A stretch of DNA of 64,000 nucleotides from Vibrio harveyi NBRC 15634 = ATCC 14126 = KCTC 12724 (GCF_001591145.1 NZ_BCUF01000011.1:1-64000), one strand, 5' to 3'. Numbered from the stretch's first letter, positions 27,585 to 36,695 are shown. The notes: generated from the letters alone by a model not told the origin. A program made the numbers and translations.

Positions 27585-28835
27585 ATGTCGAATTTTGTTG
27601 TTGTCGGTGGTGGTGCTGCGGGTCTAGAAATGGTCACGCGTTTAGCGAGCAGTTTTGCAGGCAAATCTGACCATACCGTTACTTTGGTTGAGCCATCTTC
27701 TCATCACTTATGGAAACCAAGACTGCATGAGATTGCGGCGGGCACGTTTGATAACGAGCTCGATTCGGTTGCGTTTCGTCTTCATGCTGCTTGCCACGGT
27801 TACCAATATGTTCAAGCGCGCATGTCAGGCTTAGACCGTGCGAACAAAACCATCACTGTGAGTACTGAGTTTTCACCAGAGCAAACCGGGCTATCGCAGC
27901 AGTTAACACTGGATTACGATTACCTCGTGATTGCCGTTGGTGCGATCAGTAACGATTTCAAAATTCCGGGCGTGAGCGATCATTGCTTATTCTTGGATTC
28001 CGCTTCTCAAGCAGAAAAAGCGTGGGAACAGATGAAGCAAATGCTAGCAAATGGTGGTTCACATCGTGTTTCTATCGTGGGTGCCGGCGCAACTGGTGTT
28101 GAGTTAGCGGCTGAATGGGCGAAAGTCAGCAAGCAATTAAACCGCTACCAAAATGATACTCAACTTTCCATTACGCTCATCGAAGCGGCGGATCGTGTGC
28201 TACCTGCAAGTGCTGAGTGCATGTCTGCCAAGGTACTGAAGAAACTACAAAAGCAAGGCGTTAATGTTCGCTTAAACACCAAAGTTCAACGTGCAGAAGT
28301 AGACCGTATCGTGACGGAAAATGAAGTCATTCTTGCCGATCTGCAAATTTGGGCGGCAGGGATTCGATGTCCGGATTGGATAGCGAATCTCGATGGTCTA
28401 GAAAGTAACCGCATTAACCAACTTAAAGTGCAGCCAACACTGCAAACTACTCTCGATGATAGCGTGTTTGTTATTGGTGATAGTGCTGAATGCCCACAAG
28501 AAGATGGAAGCATTGTGCCGCCACGAGCGCAAGCTGCCAATCAAGCTGCCACACATTTGGCGAAGCAATTTAAACGCTTAGTAAAAGGCAAAGAGTTAAA
28601 GCCGTTTGTGTTCAAAGACGGTGGGATGGTCGTCGCGCTTGGGCATGACTACGCGGTTGGCGCATTGATGAATGACAAAGTCGTATTGCGTGGACGCTAC
28701 GTTCGCCGCTTGTACGACACGATCTTTAGGCTGCATCAGCGCGTTATTTTCGGTTGGTTCCGCGTGTCGGCTTTGGTAGTGCTTAAACGCGTAAAAGGTT
28801 TATTGAACCCATATTACAAAGGCTCTTGGTCTTAA
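27585..28835 (+). CDS. NDH-2-like NAD(P)/FAD oxidoreductase
   Basis: The ATG at 27585 follows a strong GGGAGGGGAG site and gives 416 aa; the in-frame ATG at 27561 would add eight residues before the first strand. An FAD-binding VVVGGGAAGLEM lies at the very N-terminus, an NAD-binding SIVGAGATGVELAAE near residue 165, and the late FAD motif VFVIGDSAEC near 297. The WKPRLHEIAAGT segment is typical of type II NADH dehydrogenases and related quinone reductases. A basic, amphipathic C-terminus (RRLYDTIFRLHQRVIFGWFRVSAL) suits membrane binding. It probably passes electrons from NADH to quinone without pumping protons. It may be an accessory copy; the main ndh is not in this window. Confidence 0.82.
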   Translation: MSNFVVVGGGAAGLEMVTRLASSFAGKSDHTVTLVEPSSHHLWKPRLHEIAAGTFDNELDSVAFRLHAACHGYQYVQARMSGLDRANKTITVSTEFSPEQTGLSQQLTLDYDYLVIAVGAISNDFKIPGVSDHCLFLDSASQAEKAWEQMKQMLANGGSHRVSIVGAGATGVELAAEWAKVSKQLNRYQNDTQLSITLIEAADRVLPASAECMSAKVLKKLQKQGVNVRLNTKVQRAEVDRIVTENEVILADLQIWAAGIRCPDWIANLDGLESNRINQLKVQPTLQTTLDDSVFVIGDSAECPQEDGSIVPPRAQAANQAATHLAKQFKRLVKGKELKPFVFKDGGMVVALGHDYAVGALMNDKVVLRGRYVRRLYDTIFRLHQRVIFGWFRVSALVVLKRVKGLLNPYYKGSWS

Positions 28836-28918
28836 TCCAAGCCGTGACTCTTCGATTCCATTTTTTCATTTTTATCGAGCGCCCAAATCATCAGGATTTG
28901 TGGCGCTAGGTGTTTTTT

Positions 28919-30223
28919 ATGCGTCATTTGCAACTCTCTTTGCCCGTTCAACTTCTTGTTTCTGCCCTACTTGCGTGGAGTGGGGCTCAAGCCATCCTTC
29001 TTCTTATGGACCATGGGCTGGTCGAAAAATCGCTTTTACTGTCGGGTGATTACTACCAAATTTTAATGTTGGGCAAAGCGGTCTATCTCGGCTTACTGAA
29101 AATGGTAGTGGGTTTGATGGTGCTGTTTTCTCTTGTCGAAGGCATCACCAATATTGGTTCAACCGTTCGTCTTAAAGCTCTGGGTGGGCGAACACTGCTT
29201 TTCTACAGTTTCACCACCTTAATTGCCATTAGTTTAGGGCTTGGTGCGTCGTTAGTATTGCCTGCATGGGAACCACTTAATCAAAGCGTTTCTGTGGGTA
29301 GTAATGTTCATTTGATTGACGAGCAAGGTGCTGGTGGTGCCGCCATACTCACCAACCTTGTCAAGATGGCGATGGTGAATCCATTTGCTGCACTGGCGAA
29401 TGGTAACTTGCTGGCGATTGTGGTTTTCTCCTTTATGGCAGGCGTTGCGATTTTGCTTTCTGTTCCATCGGGTCATCCGTTGCTAGCGGTGATTTCGGGG
29501 CTGAACAAAAGTGTCAACACCATGATTCGAGGCATCGTTAAGCTGTCTCCGATTGCTATTTTTGCGATCGTGTTTGATATTACGCTGACCTCAAGTGGGA
29601 ATCTGATTCAGCAACTCGCGTTGTTTGCGTTACTGGTGTTTGTGCTCACGATGGTGCACGGGCTAGTGGTATTACCGACGATTGCTAAGGTAATGACCGG
29701 GATTTCTCCAGTTGCACTGTTTAAAGCGATTTCAGCCCCATTAGCCATGGCGTTCGCAACGTCATCAAGTGCGGCGGCGCTGCCTTTGGCAAAACAAAGT
29801 GCGGAAGATAATTTAGATGTCGCACCCGAAGTCAGCAGTATGGTGCTGCCGCTCGGCTCTGTAATGAATATGGACGGCACCGCGTTATTTGAGGGTGTCG
29901 CTGCAATTTTCCTAGCACAGTTGTTCGGGGTGGATTTGAGTACCACAGGGTTGGTGATGATCTTTATCATGGCCATGGTCTCTTCCGTTGGTGCGCCAGG
30001 CATGCCTTCGGGCTCCATGTCGGGTATGCAGTTAGTACTACTAGCTGCGGGCATTCCATTGGAAGCGATAGCCATTTTATTAGTGATAGAAAGACCGTTG
30101 GATACGTTCCGCACCGCCGTCAATGTGGAAGGGGATTTGATTGCGACGCTTGTCATCGACCGTTGGCAAAAGAAACAAGCTGGTGATGTTTTTGACCAAC
30201 ATACAGCGGCGTCGGTGAGTTAA
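28919..30223 (+). CDS. Dicarboxylate/amino acid:cation symporter (DAACS)
   Basis: The ATG at 28919 (434 aa) has TAGG eight bases upstream and is preferred to the GTG three codons before. Eight or more membrane segments are predicted, with the GltPh-type signatures FATSSSAAALPLAKQ (serine-rich hairpin), GSVMNMDGTALFEG (NMDGT cation site) and GAPGMPSGSMSGMQ (second hairpin). The family imports C4-dicarboxylates, glutamate or serine with Na+ or H+. The exact substrate cannot be read from the sequence. It follows the NDH-2-like gene by about 80 bp and may be co-transcribed. Confidence 0.88.
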   Translation: MRHLQLSLPVQLLVSALLAWSGAQAILLLMDHGLVEKSLLLSGDYYQILMLGKAVYLGLLKMVVGLMVLFSLVEGITNIGSTVRLKALGGRTLLFYSFTTLIAISLGLGASLVLPAWEPLNQSVSVGSNVHLIDEQGAGGAAILTNLVKMAMVNPFAALANGNLLAIVVFSFMAGVAILLSVPSGHPLLAVISGLNKSVNTMIRGIVKLSPIAIFAIVFDITLTSSGNLIQQLALFALLVFVLTMVHGLVVLPTIAKVMTGISPVALFKAISAPLAMAFATSSSAAALPLAKQSAEDNLDVAPEVSSMVLPLGSVMNMDGTALFEGVAAIFLAQLFGVDLSTTGLVMIFIMAMVSSVGAPGMPSGSMSGMQLVLLAAGIPLEAIAILLVIERPLDTFRTAVNVEGDLIATLVIDRWQKKQAGDVFDQHTAASVS

Positions 30224-30262
30224 CCCTGACGCCAAGTCGGTTCTTCTTTAATATCGAGCTTG

Positions 30263-30292
30263 AAAAAAGGAGTGACATTGTGCGTCACTCCT
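30263..30292 (-). terminator. Terminator of the radical SAM gene
   Basis: AGGAGTGAC/GTCACTCCT (30268-30276 with 30284-30292) has an A-run on its left, so it gives a T-run when read on the minus strand. It also lies downstream of the symporter on the plus strand. Confidence 0.8.
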
Positions 30293-30336
30293 TAGTTCCT
30301 ATTAGGGATTTGGTGTTTTATCTGAACCCGTCATCA

Positions 30337-31209
30337 TTACCACGAAAAGGTTTGGATGACGTTGTCTTTTGCCATTGGGTTAGACGCAATCGCGTGATTG
30401 ATGTTTCTTAGAAAATCGTCGCGAGAATCCAAGAGCCAGCCTTTTTGAGGAACGATGTTGTTGCCATGGTCGCCCCAGTAAAAAGTATCAATGTTCAGGT
30501 TTTCAAGTAGGTATTTTTCCTCTTCCAACACCTGCAGTTGTGTCGGCATAATGAACTCACCATTCTTCACTTCCTGCTCCATCACCGTTCCCGGTTGAAT
30601 CGCAAGTGCCATTGGGGCAATTTGCTCAGGATTCATTTGGTTCAAAATATCGGTTGTGGCGATGATGTGCTCTTTTGAACGCTCACGCCCACCAAGTCCA
30701 AAGATGAAAGAGAGCAATACTTCGATGCCAGCTTCTTTCGCCATTGCCATGCCTTCAATGGCTTGTTTTGGTGACATGCGCTTTTTGATGCGCTCTAGAA
30801 CAATTCGATCACCCGATTCAAGACCGGAATACGCCATATCAAGTCCAGCATCTTTGAGCTCTTTTAGCTCTGCAATGGTTTTACGGCGGAAATCGTTCAT
30901 GCCACTGTAAAGTGAAGTCTTTTTGCACTCAGGGAACGTGGAGCGCAGTTTGTCGAAGATCTTGAGCAAGTAATCCGTGCGTGCTGCCATAACGTTACCG
31001 TCGATTAGAAAGATCGACTCTACGTGTGGGTAGATAAGGCGCGCTTCCTCAATATCTTTAAACACATCCTCAATGGGACGCACTTTAAAGCGCTTATCAT
31101 CAAACATGCTACAGAACGTGCACGTATTGATGCTACAGCCCAGCGTAGTTTGGATAAGAATGCTGCGGTATTCCGGCCATGGTCGGTAAACTTTGCCCTC
31201 ATAGTTCAT
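30337..31209 (-). CDS. Radical SAM protein
   Basis: This 290-aa protein has a radical SAM core near the N-terminus: GCSINTCTFCSM, a CX4CX2C cluster motif rather than the usual CX3CX2C. The SAM-binding elements follow: IFLIDGNVM, YSGLESGD and LSFIFGLGGRE. There is no cobalamin-binding or SPASM domain. Members with this motif are common in bacteria but mostly uncharacterised. It is a single gene with its own ribosome site (GGAG) and terminator. The substrate is unknown. Confidence 0.85.
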   Translation of the reverse strand: MNYEGKVYRPWPEYRSILIQTTLGCSINTCTFCSMFDDKRFKVRPIEDVFKDIEEARLIYPHVESIFLIDGNVMAARTDYLLKIFDKLRSTFPECKKTSLYSGMNDFRRKTIAELKELKDAGLDMAYSGLESGDRIVLERIKKRMSPKQAIEGMAMAKEAGIEVLLSFIFGLGGRERSKEHIIATTDILNQMNPEQIAPMALAIQPGTVMEQEVKNGEFIMPTQLQVLEEEKYLLENLNIDTFYWGDHGNNIVPQKGWLLDSRDDFLRNINHAIASNPMAKDNVIQTFSW

Positions 31210-31411
31210 AAATGGATCTCCAGTTAAAGGCGGGATGATTCAGTGCCATCGCTCGCTAAAGACAGAGGGGATAAGCGCAATATAACGTCGCCTTATTCCC
31301 GATTACCGAAGATTAACAATATTAGTAATTGTTGATAATTGGTGTTTTCATCGAATAAGTTTTTAGATTTTGTTGATAATTAAGGGCGGGGGATTTTGTT
31401 GGAATGCAGAT

Positions 31412-31438
31412 AAAAAAACACCCAGCCGAAGCTAGGTG
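31412..31438 (-). terminator. Terminator of the SDR gene
   Basis: On the minus strand CACCTAGC-TTCG-GCTGGGTG, with a UUCG tetraloop, is followed by seven T. It closes the short-chain dehydrogenase gene. Confidence 0.88.
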
Positions 31439-31474
31439 CTTGAACAAAAATAGCAATATTTATTTTGGCTTGAG

Positions 31475-32278
31475 TTAGACAAGCTTCGCAATCACAGTTT
31501 CAATGGCATCAACCACTTGCTGTGACTTTGGTTCGTTTAAGGCGTCACGATGAGGTGCCGCAAAAGCTTCAATGTCGTTATCGAAGTAAGCGCCATGTGC
31601 TTGTGCAAACTCATCCGATAGTGCGGCACGAATTAAAATGTCAGCACCCAAGCGAATATCGCCGCCAGCAATGCCGTAAGCGTCTTTTACCATCTTGCTA
31701 CCAAGTAGAGACTTTGGGTTGACTGATACAACCATAGGACCGACGTTTTTCAACTGTAATCCCATCACGCGTGACCACATGGTAAGTGCCAGTTTGCTTT
31801 GTGCATAAGCTTCACCGTCTGACAACGGTTTGTCACCCATTAATGCATCAATGCTAACAGGAGCTTGCGCAGCAGAAGACAAGTTCACCACACGCCCTGT
31901 ATTGCCAAGCAACGGAAGTAACTCTTTTGTCAGTAGGTAAGGCGCAATGGTGTTGACTGCAAAACGCACATCTAGGTTATCTTGAGTTCTTGCGTTTGGT
32001 GTTGCGTATACGCCAGCGTTATTGATGATGACGTCCAGCTTGCCAAAGCGCTCTGCTATTTCTGCAACCATCTGTTTCACGGCGCGTGGAGAAGACAAAT
32101 CCGCAACAATACTTTCGACTTTACCTGCGTTTATCTCAATCAAGCTCTGTTCTACGTTTTGGACTTTTTCTTGGTTACGACCGTGCACGATCACATGATG
32201 CCCGTCAGCCACTAACATTTTCGCTGTTTCTAAACCAATGCCGTCTGTAGAGCCTGTGATCAGGATGATTTTTTGCAT
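31475..32278 (-). CDS. Short-chain dehydrogenase/reductase
   Basis: This 267-aa protein has the Rossmann motif TGSTDGIG at residues 8-15, NNAGVY near 88, the catalytic Ser in NLSSAAQ and YAQSK as the Tyr-x3-Lys pair. An acidic or basic cofactor-selecting residue is suggested by HGRNQEK, which favours NADP. The shape is closest to retinol-dehydrogenase/WWOX-like SDRs often annotated as general oxidoreductases. The substrate cannot be assigned. It is monocistronic. Confidence 0.85.
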   Translation of the reverse strand: MQKIILITGSTDGIGLETAKMLVADGHHVIVHGRNQEKVQNVEQSLIEINAGKVESIVADLSSPRAVKQMVAEIAERFGKLDVIINNAGVYATPNARTQDNLDVRFAVNTIAPYLLTKELLPLLGNTGRVVNLSSAAQAPVSIDALMGDKPLSDGEAYAQSKLALTMWSRVMGLQLKNVGPMVVSVNPKSLLGSKMVKDAYGIAGGDIRLGADILIRAALSDEFAQAHGAYFDNDIEAFAAPHRDALNEPKSQQVVDAIETVIAKLV

Positions 32279-32511
32279 AGCTGAGATTCCTTATGAATTC
32301 GATATGAAACAATCATAGTGGCATCTTCCGCATTAGACTATTGAGGGCGTTGGGGAAACACTTTATAGGAAAAATTGAAAATCAATCTATTGGTGTTTTT
32401 GTGGGCGAATCGACGAATTCACCCTCTTTGAAATGCTATGGTTATTTTAAGCGTTGCTTAAGATTTGAGCAGCTTGTTTAACTTAAAATATACTCAGCCA
32501 AAGAGGTCTCT

Positions 32512-32751
32512 ATGTTAGGTGAAAATCACTCATTAACTCATGAATTCCCAGAACATTTGGATACCATCACTCAACTGACAGCTAACGACTCCGCGTTTGC
32601 TGAAAACGCTAAAAACTACAACACGCTCGACAAAGAAATCCGTGAACTCGAATTGCGAGGAAACCCAATCGACGACCATGAAATGAACACTTTAAAACAC
32701 AACCGTGCAGAACTAAAAGACTGGCTTTACTCAAAAATAATGAGCGCATAA
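32512..32751 (+). CDS. YdcH/DUF465 family small protein
   Basis: A 79-aa, largely helical protein with EFPEHLDTITQLTANDSAFAENAKNY near the N-terminus and LDKEIRELELRG and LKHNRAELKDWLYSKI as the second helix. This is the DUF465 helical-hairpin pattern. Members are small cytosolic proteins of unknown function that are often stress-linked. A good GAGG site precedes the ATG. Confidence 0.88.
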   Translation: MLGENHSLTHEFPEHLDTITQLTANDSAFAENAKNYNTLDKEIRELELRGNPIDDHEMNTLKHNRAELKDWLYSKIMSA

Positions 32752-32775
32752 TCCTTCAAGTGCTTCATCAATGGC

Positions 32776-32798
32776 GGCTCGAATCTTCGAGCCGTTTT
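32776..32798 (+). terminator. Terminator of the YdcH-like gene
   Basis: The stem GGCTCG/CGAGCC with a six-base loop is followed by TTTT; further pairing inside the loop is possible. Confidence 0.7.
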
Positions 32799-32832
32799 CG
32801 TATCTGCAAGATGGGTTGTTAGCTTAAGCACG

Positions 32833-33486
32833 CTATTTAACGGGTAGATGCCCAGTCTTCACCCAGATCACCGTTTCTTGTTCCACAAAAGGAAAGTGCT
32901 CACTCATGTGCGGACTGCGCAACCATGTGTGAGTTGGATACTCACCAAATTCGTCTCTAAACTCGCCCGACAATACAAAGATCTCTTCGCCACCAAAGTG
33001 ACGGTGTAGCTGGAATCTTTCGCCTTTTGGCCACTTTACCAGCGCCACATGTTCGTGTTTGAAATCGTGCAATGGCATCACCTGCAATCCGCCAATACCC
33101 GGTAGCCAATCTGCTTGATGAGTATGAATTCGTACCGTTTCAAGATCGCTTGGATCAAACTGGTTGAGTTTTACCAAGATTACGCAGCCTTCACGACTAA
33201 AAGGCGCGTGCTGGCTGCCCGGAGGGTTGCGTATATAAGTTCCGGCAGGGTAGTCGCCATGTTCATCGGAAAACACCCCCTCAAGCACTAGGATTTCTTC
33301 CCCATACGGATGAGGGTGGGTAGCAAACGCTGAGTTTGGCTCGTACTTCACTATGCTGGTGGTATGTCCTGACTCTTTAGCTTCACGCTCTAACGGTTTA
33401 CGCCACACGCCAACAGCAGGGCTAGCGATCCATTCCTGTTCTGCGGTTTTAATCACCAAGCGTTGTGAAAAATCCATGTTTAACAT
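32833..33486 (-). CDS. Two-cupin protein, ChrR-like
   Basis: I choose the ATG at 33486 (217 aa), which has GGAAG five bases upstream, rather than the longer frame starting at 33543. There are two cupin halves. The first has FATHPHPYGEEILVLEGVFSDEHGDYPAGTYIRNPPGSQH; the second has FQLHRHFGGEEIFVLSGEFRDEFGEYPTHTWLRSPHMSEH. Both keep the His-x-His...Glu...His metal ligands. The pattern is that of the cupin domain of the anti-sigma factor ChrR, but the ChrR zinc N-terminal domain is missing and no sigma factor gene is next to it. It is likely a metal-binding stress protein or dioxygenase-like enzyme of unknown substrate. Confidence 0.78.
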   Translation of the reverse strand: MLNMDFSQRLVIKTAEQEWIASPAVGVWRKPLEREAKESGHTTSIVKYEPNSAFATHPHPYGEEILVLEGVFSDEHGDYPAGTYIRNPPGSQHAPFSREGCVILVKLNQFDPSDLETVRIHTHQADWLPGIGGLQVMPLHDFKHEHVALVKWPKGERFQLHRHFGGEEIFVLSGEFRDEFGEYPTHTWLRSPHMSEHFPFVEQETVIWVKTGHLPVK

Positions 33487-33721
33487 AGTTGCTTCCAGTA
33501 TTTGTTTATATCCAGTACGTATATCCAAGCATCTTGGCGTCATCTGGGTAATAAAGCGATTCTAGTCGCTTTCGCGTGTTTGCCAACCAGGAGTTTTCAC
33601 AAGGTTAGGTATGGATTTTTCGAGTGATACGGAGGCCTTGCCGGTTAACCTTATGATTATTATTGATAATTTACACATAAGTTAATTTTACAAATTGTTA
33701 CATGCTTCGTTTTTTTTACTC

Positions 33722-33774
33722 TTTGTTATGTTATAACATCCGCGAAATGTTAAATGGTGTTATAACATAACAAA
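33722..33774. promoter_or_regulatory. Zur-like operator: 17-bp inverted repeat
   Basis: TTTGTTATGTTATAACA (33722-33738) recurs as an exact inverted copy (33758-33774), with 19 bp between. Each arm has its own palindromic core (ATGTTATAACAT and TGTTATAACA). The core resembles the enterobacterial Zur box, whose centre is TGTTATA-N-TATAACA. It sits directly before the ribosome site of the metal-uptake operon, so a bound repressor would block transcription. The assignment to Zur rests on this similarity and the genes downstream. Confidence 0.7.
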
Positions 33775-33789
33775 ATAAGGAAAAACGTA

Positions 33790-34938
33790 GTGAATAAGAA
33801 ATTGGTCTCTTTAGCGGTTGGTAGCTTGTTTGTTTCCCCAGTTTTTGCCGATGCGCTTTCGAACCCTCAGATTGGCGTAGTGCTAGACGGTTACTATCAA
33901 GATGGCCAACGTCATAACTCAGAGCGTGAAGAAGGTTTTGGTCTTGGTCACACTGAGTTGAACATGTCTGCAAACATTGATGACAAATTCCACGGTGCGC
34001 TAACAGCAGTATTAGAAAGCCATGGCAATGAAACAGAATTGATGCTTGAAGAAGCTTTTGTCGAGACACTGGCACTTCCATACGGTCTCAATGTTCGTGC
34101 TGGTCGATTCCTGTCTGATTTTGGTTACCTGAACAATCAACACATGCACACCGACAGTTTTGTGGAGCGTCCGATTGCTTACCGCACATTCCTAGGTTCG
34201 CACTACTACGATGATGGTGTACGCGCAAACATTGTGTTGCCAACGGATCTGTACGTGAAATTTGGCGTTGAAGCATTAAGTGGTAGCAAGATGTCTTCTG
34301 TTGAAGAAGGCTCCAAAGTAGGCGTTTACACCTCTACGCTGAAACTAGGTAATGATTTCTCTGAGTCGTCTAGCTGGCAGTTTGGTTTAAGCTACCTGCG
34401 TAACGAAAACGGGAAAGTGAAAGAGTTCGAAGATCACGACCACGGTCATGGTCACGAAGAGGAGCATGGTCACGACCATAATCATAGTGCAGCAGTTACT
34501 GGTGCAAACCTTTACGGTGCAGATTTCGTATGGAAATGGGCTCCAGATGGTAATTACAAATACAGCAACTTGACACTATCAGCGGAATACATGTTGTTGG
34601 ACGGCGTGGTAGACAGCAAGTTTAAAGATGATGCGGAGTCGCCAGATAACCTAAGCGCATACTACGTATCAGGTGTTTACCGATTTAACCCAAGCTGGTC
34701 AGCAGGTCTACGTTACGGTGAAGCAGAAAGCTACGATGGTCATGCTCACGGCGACCATATGCACTTCACTGCACTGAATGATAAAGAGATGGATGCGATG
34801 ATCGCGTGGGATTCTTCTCACTTTGGTACTATCCGTGCGCAATACACTCGTATCGATAACCAAGACAGCGAAACAGATAACGTATTTACTCTGCAATACG
34901 TTATGACATTTGGAGCGCACGGTGCACATGCGTTCTAA
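33790..34938 (+). CDS. Histidine-rich outer-membrane protein of zinc operon
   Basis: This 382-aa protein starts at a GTG preceded by AAGG and has a signal peptide (about 1-20, ending PVFA). The rest shows the alternating strands of a porin-like barrel and ends in LQYVMTFGAHGAHAF with a C-terminal Phe. A loop near residues 216-235 is packed with His and acid residues (DHDHGHGHEEEHGHDHNH), and a second stretch reads HAHGDHMHF. Such loops bind Zn2+ or similar metals. With the Zur-like operator and the downstream binding protein and permease, I infer a zinc-scavenging outer-membrane channel. It is not a TonB-dependent receptor. It overlaps the next gene by 11 bp. Confidence 0.75.
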   Translation: MNKKLVSLAVGSLFVSPVFADALSNPQIGVVLDGYYQDGQRHNSEREEGFGLGHTELNMSANIDDKFHGALTAVLESHGNETELMLEEAFVETLALPYGLNVRAGRFLSDFGYLNNQHMHTDSFVERPIAYRTFLGSHYYDDGVRANIVLPTDLYVKFGVEALSGSKMSSVEEGSKVGVYTSTLKLGNDFSESSSWQFGLSYLRNENGKVKEFEDHDHGHGHEEEHGHDHNHSAAVTGANLYGADFVWKWAPDGNYKYSNLTLSAEYMLLDGVVDSKFKDDAESPDNLSAYYVSGVYRFNPSWSAGLRYGEAESYDGHAHGDHMHFTALNDKEMDAMIAWDSSHFGTIRAQYTRIDNQDSETDNVFTLQYVMTFGAHGAHAF

Positions 34939-35854
34939 GCTGACACTGACTCAATGCAGTTTAGCGATGATGGCGGCGGGGGCTGCCATCATCTCTTCGC
35001 CTGCTTTGGCTCTCAACATCTTCGTTTGTGAGCCAGAATGGAAAGCCTTGCTCGAAAGCCACGCACCAGAAGCTACCATCTATTCTGCGACCACAGCAAA
35101 GCAAGATCCGCATTACGTCCAAGCTCGCCCTTCTCTAATTGCTAAGATGCGCCAAGCTGATATGGCAATGTGTTCCGGCGCCGAGTTGGAAGTAGGGTGG
35201 CTACCCATGTTGCAAGTACGCAGTAGCAATGCTGCGGTACAAAACGGCGCACCGAGTATGATTTACGCAACGGATTTCGTTCGAATGTTAGATACTCATG
35301 ACCACGTCGACCGTAGCATGGGGGACATTCACGCCCATGGCAATCCGCACGTGCAGTTTGCAGCCAACGATATGATTCCACTCTCGCATGCGATCACCGA
35401 GCGTTTGAAAACCATCGATCCAGATAATGCGCAAACGTACCAGTTTAATGGCATGAAGTTTCGTGCGCATTGGCGTAAAAAACTCAATGAATGGAATGAA
35501 AAAGCCACGCCATTAAAAGGGAAGCAAGTGGTGGGATATCATGCGACTTATCGTTATTTGTACGATTGGCTTGGCATGGAGCAAATTGCTGACTTAGAAC
35601 CAAAACCGGGTATCTCGCCAACCACATCTCACCTGCAATCACTCACCAAGTTAGATGCCAATAGTTTTGATGCGATTGTTTACTCATCTCACCAAGACCA
35701 GCGTCCAGCAAATTGGCTACAGCAGCATACAAACAAACCTGTGATTCAACTGCCACTGACGGTTTCTAAAGGTGAAAGCTTGGATGAAATGTACGATCAA
35801 GTTATCGACGATTTATTGGACGTGCTCGTGCAACCCATTCCGGTGAAGATCTAA
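34928..35854 (+). CDS. Metal ABC transporter substrate-binding protein (ZnuA-like)
   Basis: The ATG at 34928 (308 aa) lies inside the end of the preceding gene and is translationally coupled; an in-frame TTG at 34910 is less likely. A signal peptide ends near SSPALA. The fold is the cluster A-I metal-binding type. Likely ligands are the His in DPHYVQ, in GNPHVQF and in GYHATYRYL, plus a late acid or His (YSSHQDQRP). The acidic His-rich loop of classic ZnuA is lacking, although THDHVDRSMGDIHAHG partly replaces it. Zn2+ is the best guess and Mn2+ is possible. Confidence 0.85.
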   Translation: MRSKLTLTQCSLAMMAAGAAIISSPALALNIFVCEPEWKALLESHAPEATIYSATTAKQDPHYVQARPSLIAKMRQADMAMCSGAELEVGWLPMLQVRSSNAAVQNGAPSMIYATDFVRMLDTHDHVDRSMGDIHAHGNPHVQFAANDMIPLSHAITERLKTIDPDNAQTYQFNGMKFRAHWRKKLNEWNEKATPLKGKQVVGYHATYRYLYDWLGMEQIADLEPKPGISPTTSHLQSLTKLDANSFDAIVYSSHQDQRPANWLQQHTNKPVIQLPLTVSKGESLDEMYDQVIDDLLDVLVQPIPVKI

Positions 35855-35857
35855 ACC

Positions 35858-36664
35858 ATGGCTGAGTATGCATGGTTATTGCCAGCGGTGTTGTGCGGCT
35901 TAATTGCTCTGGTTGGCAATGTGGTTCTTGGTCAACAAGTTCTCAATCGACAGATCATCTTTATTGATTTGGCGGTGGCACAAGTTGCCGCTTTGGGAGC
36001 TGCGCTCAGCCATTATTGGTTGAACCAATGCGCACTGTTTTCAGGCTCCTTCTTTGGTGAGATGGTCGGTCCTTGGGTGATGTCGTTATTGCTTTGTGGT
36101 CTGATCGCTGTAATGGAGAAGCGATACCAACAGCATTTAGAGCCGATGATCGGCAGCCTGTTTGTAGTATCCGCATCGCTGGCGATTTTGCTCGTGAGCA
36201 AAGACCCACATGGCGGTGACTTCATTCAAGGCATCCTTAATGGTCAGTTGTTGTGGGCAACGTGGGCGGACGTTTGGCCTTTGGCTTTGATAACCGCGGC
36301 GATGCTGCTGTTGGTATGGTTCAAGCCTGAGTTTATGCAGGGCAGTGGCTTCTATCTTATCTTTGCTATCTTGATGCCGATTACGGTCAAGCTCACGGGG
36401 ATTTACTTAGAATTTGCGTTGTTGGTGATTCCGGCTTTGTGCGCCGCAGCATTGAAAGGGATTCGGTTCTTTATTGCGAGTATCAGCATTGGTATTGTCG
36501 GAATACTATCGGGCATTGCTGTTTCGGCTCGTTACGATTTACCAAGCGGGGCGAGTATTGTCATCACCTTGTTTATCGCAGGTATGTTGTTCAATCTTTT
36601 GCTGCAACCTTGGTTGCTCAAATCGCAATCTGCTTGCAAAGGTCAAGAGCATATCGCGCAATGA
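35858..36664 (+). CDS. Metal ABC transporter permease (ZnuB-like)
   Basis: This 268-aa inner-membrane protein has about eight hydrophobic segments and the ABC-3 signature region QIIFIDLAVAQVAALGAALS, followed later by GIYLEFALLVIPALCAAAL. It starts 3 bp after the binding-protein gene. The ATPase gene normally found with this pair is absent here: a terminator follows at once and the next gene is convergent. The permease may work with a ZnuC encoded elsewhere. Confidence 0.87.
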   Translation: MAEYAWLLPAVLCGLIALVGNVVLGQQVLNRQIIFIDLAVAQVAALGAALSHYWLNQCALFSGSFFGEMVGPWVMSLLLCGLIAVMEKRYQQHLEPMIGSLFVVSASLAILLVSKDPHGGDFIQGILNGQLLWATWADVWPLALITAAMLLLVWFKPEFMQGSGFYLIFAILMPITVKLTGIYLEFALLVIPALCAAALKGIRFFIASISIGIVGILSGIAVSARYDLPSGASIVITLFIAGMLFNLLLQPWLLKSQSACKGQEHIAQ

Positions 36665-36665
36665 T

Positions 36666-36695
36666 AAAAAGGCTCCGCATTCACGGAGCCTTTTG
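36666..36695. terminator. Bidirectional terminator
   Basis: AAAAGGCTCCG-CATTCA-CGGAGCCTTTT is a near-perfect hairpin flanked by A and T runs. It closes the metal operon and, in the other direction, the DUF1501 gene. Confidence 0.9.

Noticed and set aside
29608..30156. 182-aa frame antisense to the dicarboxylate symporter
   Set aside because: The plus-strand frame carries all family motifs; the minus frame is a shadow with no recognisable domain.
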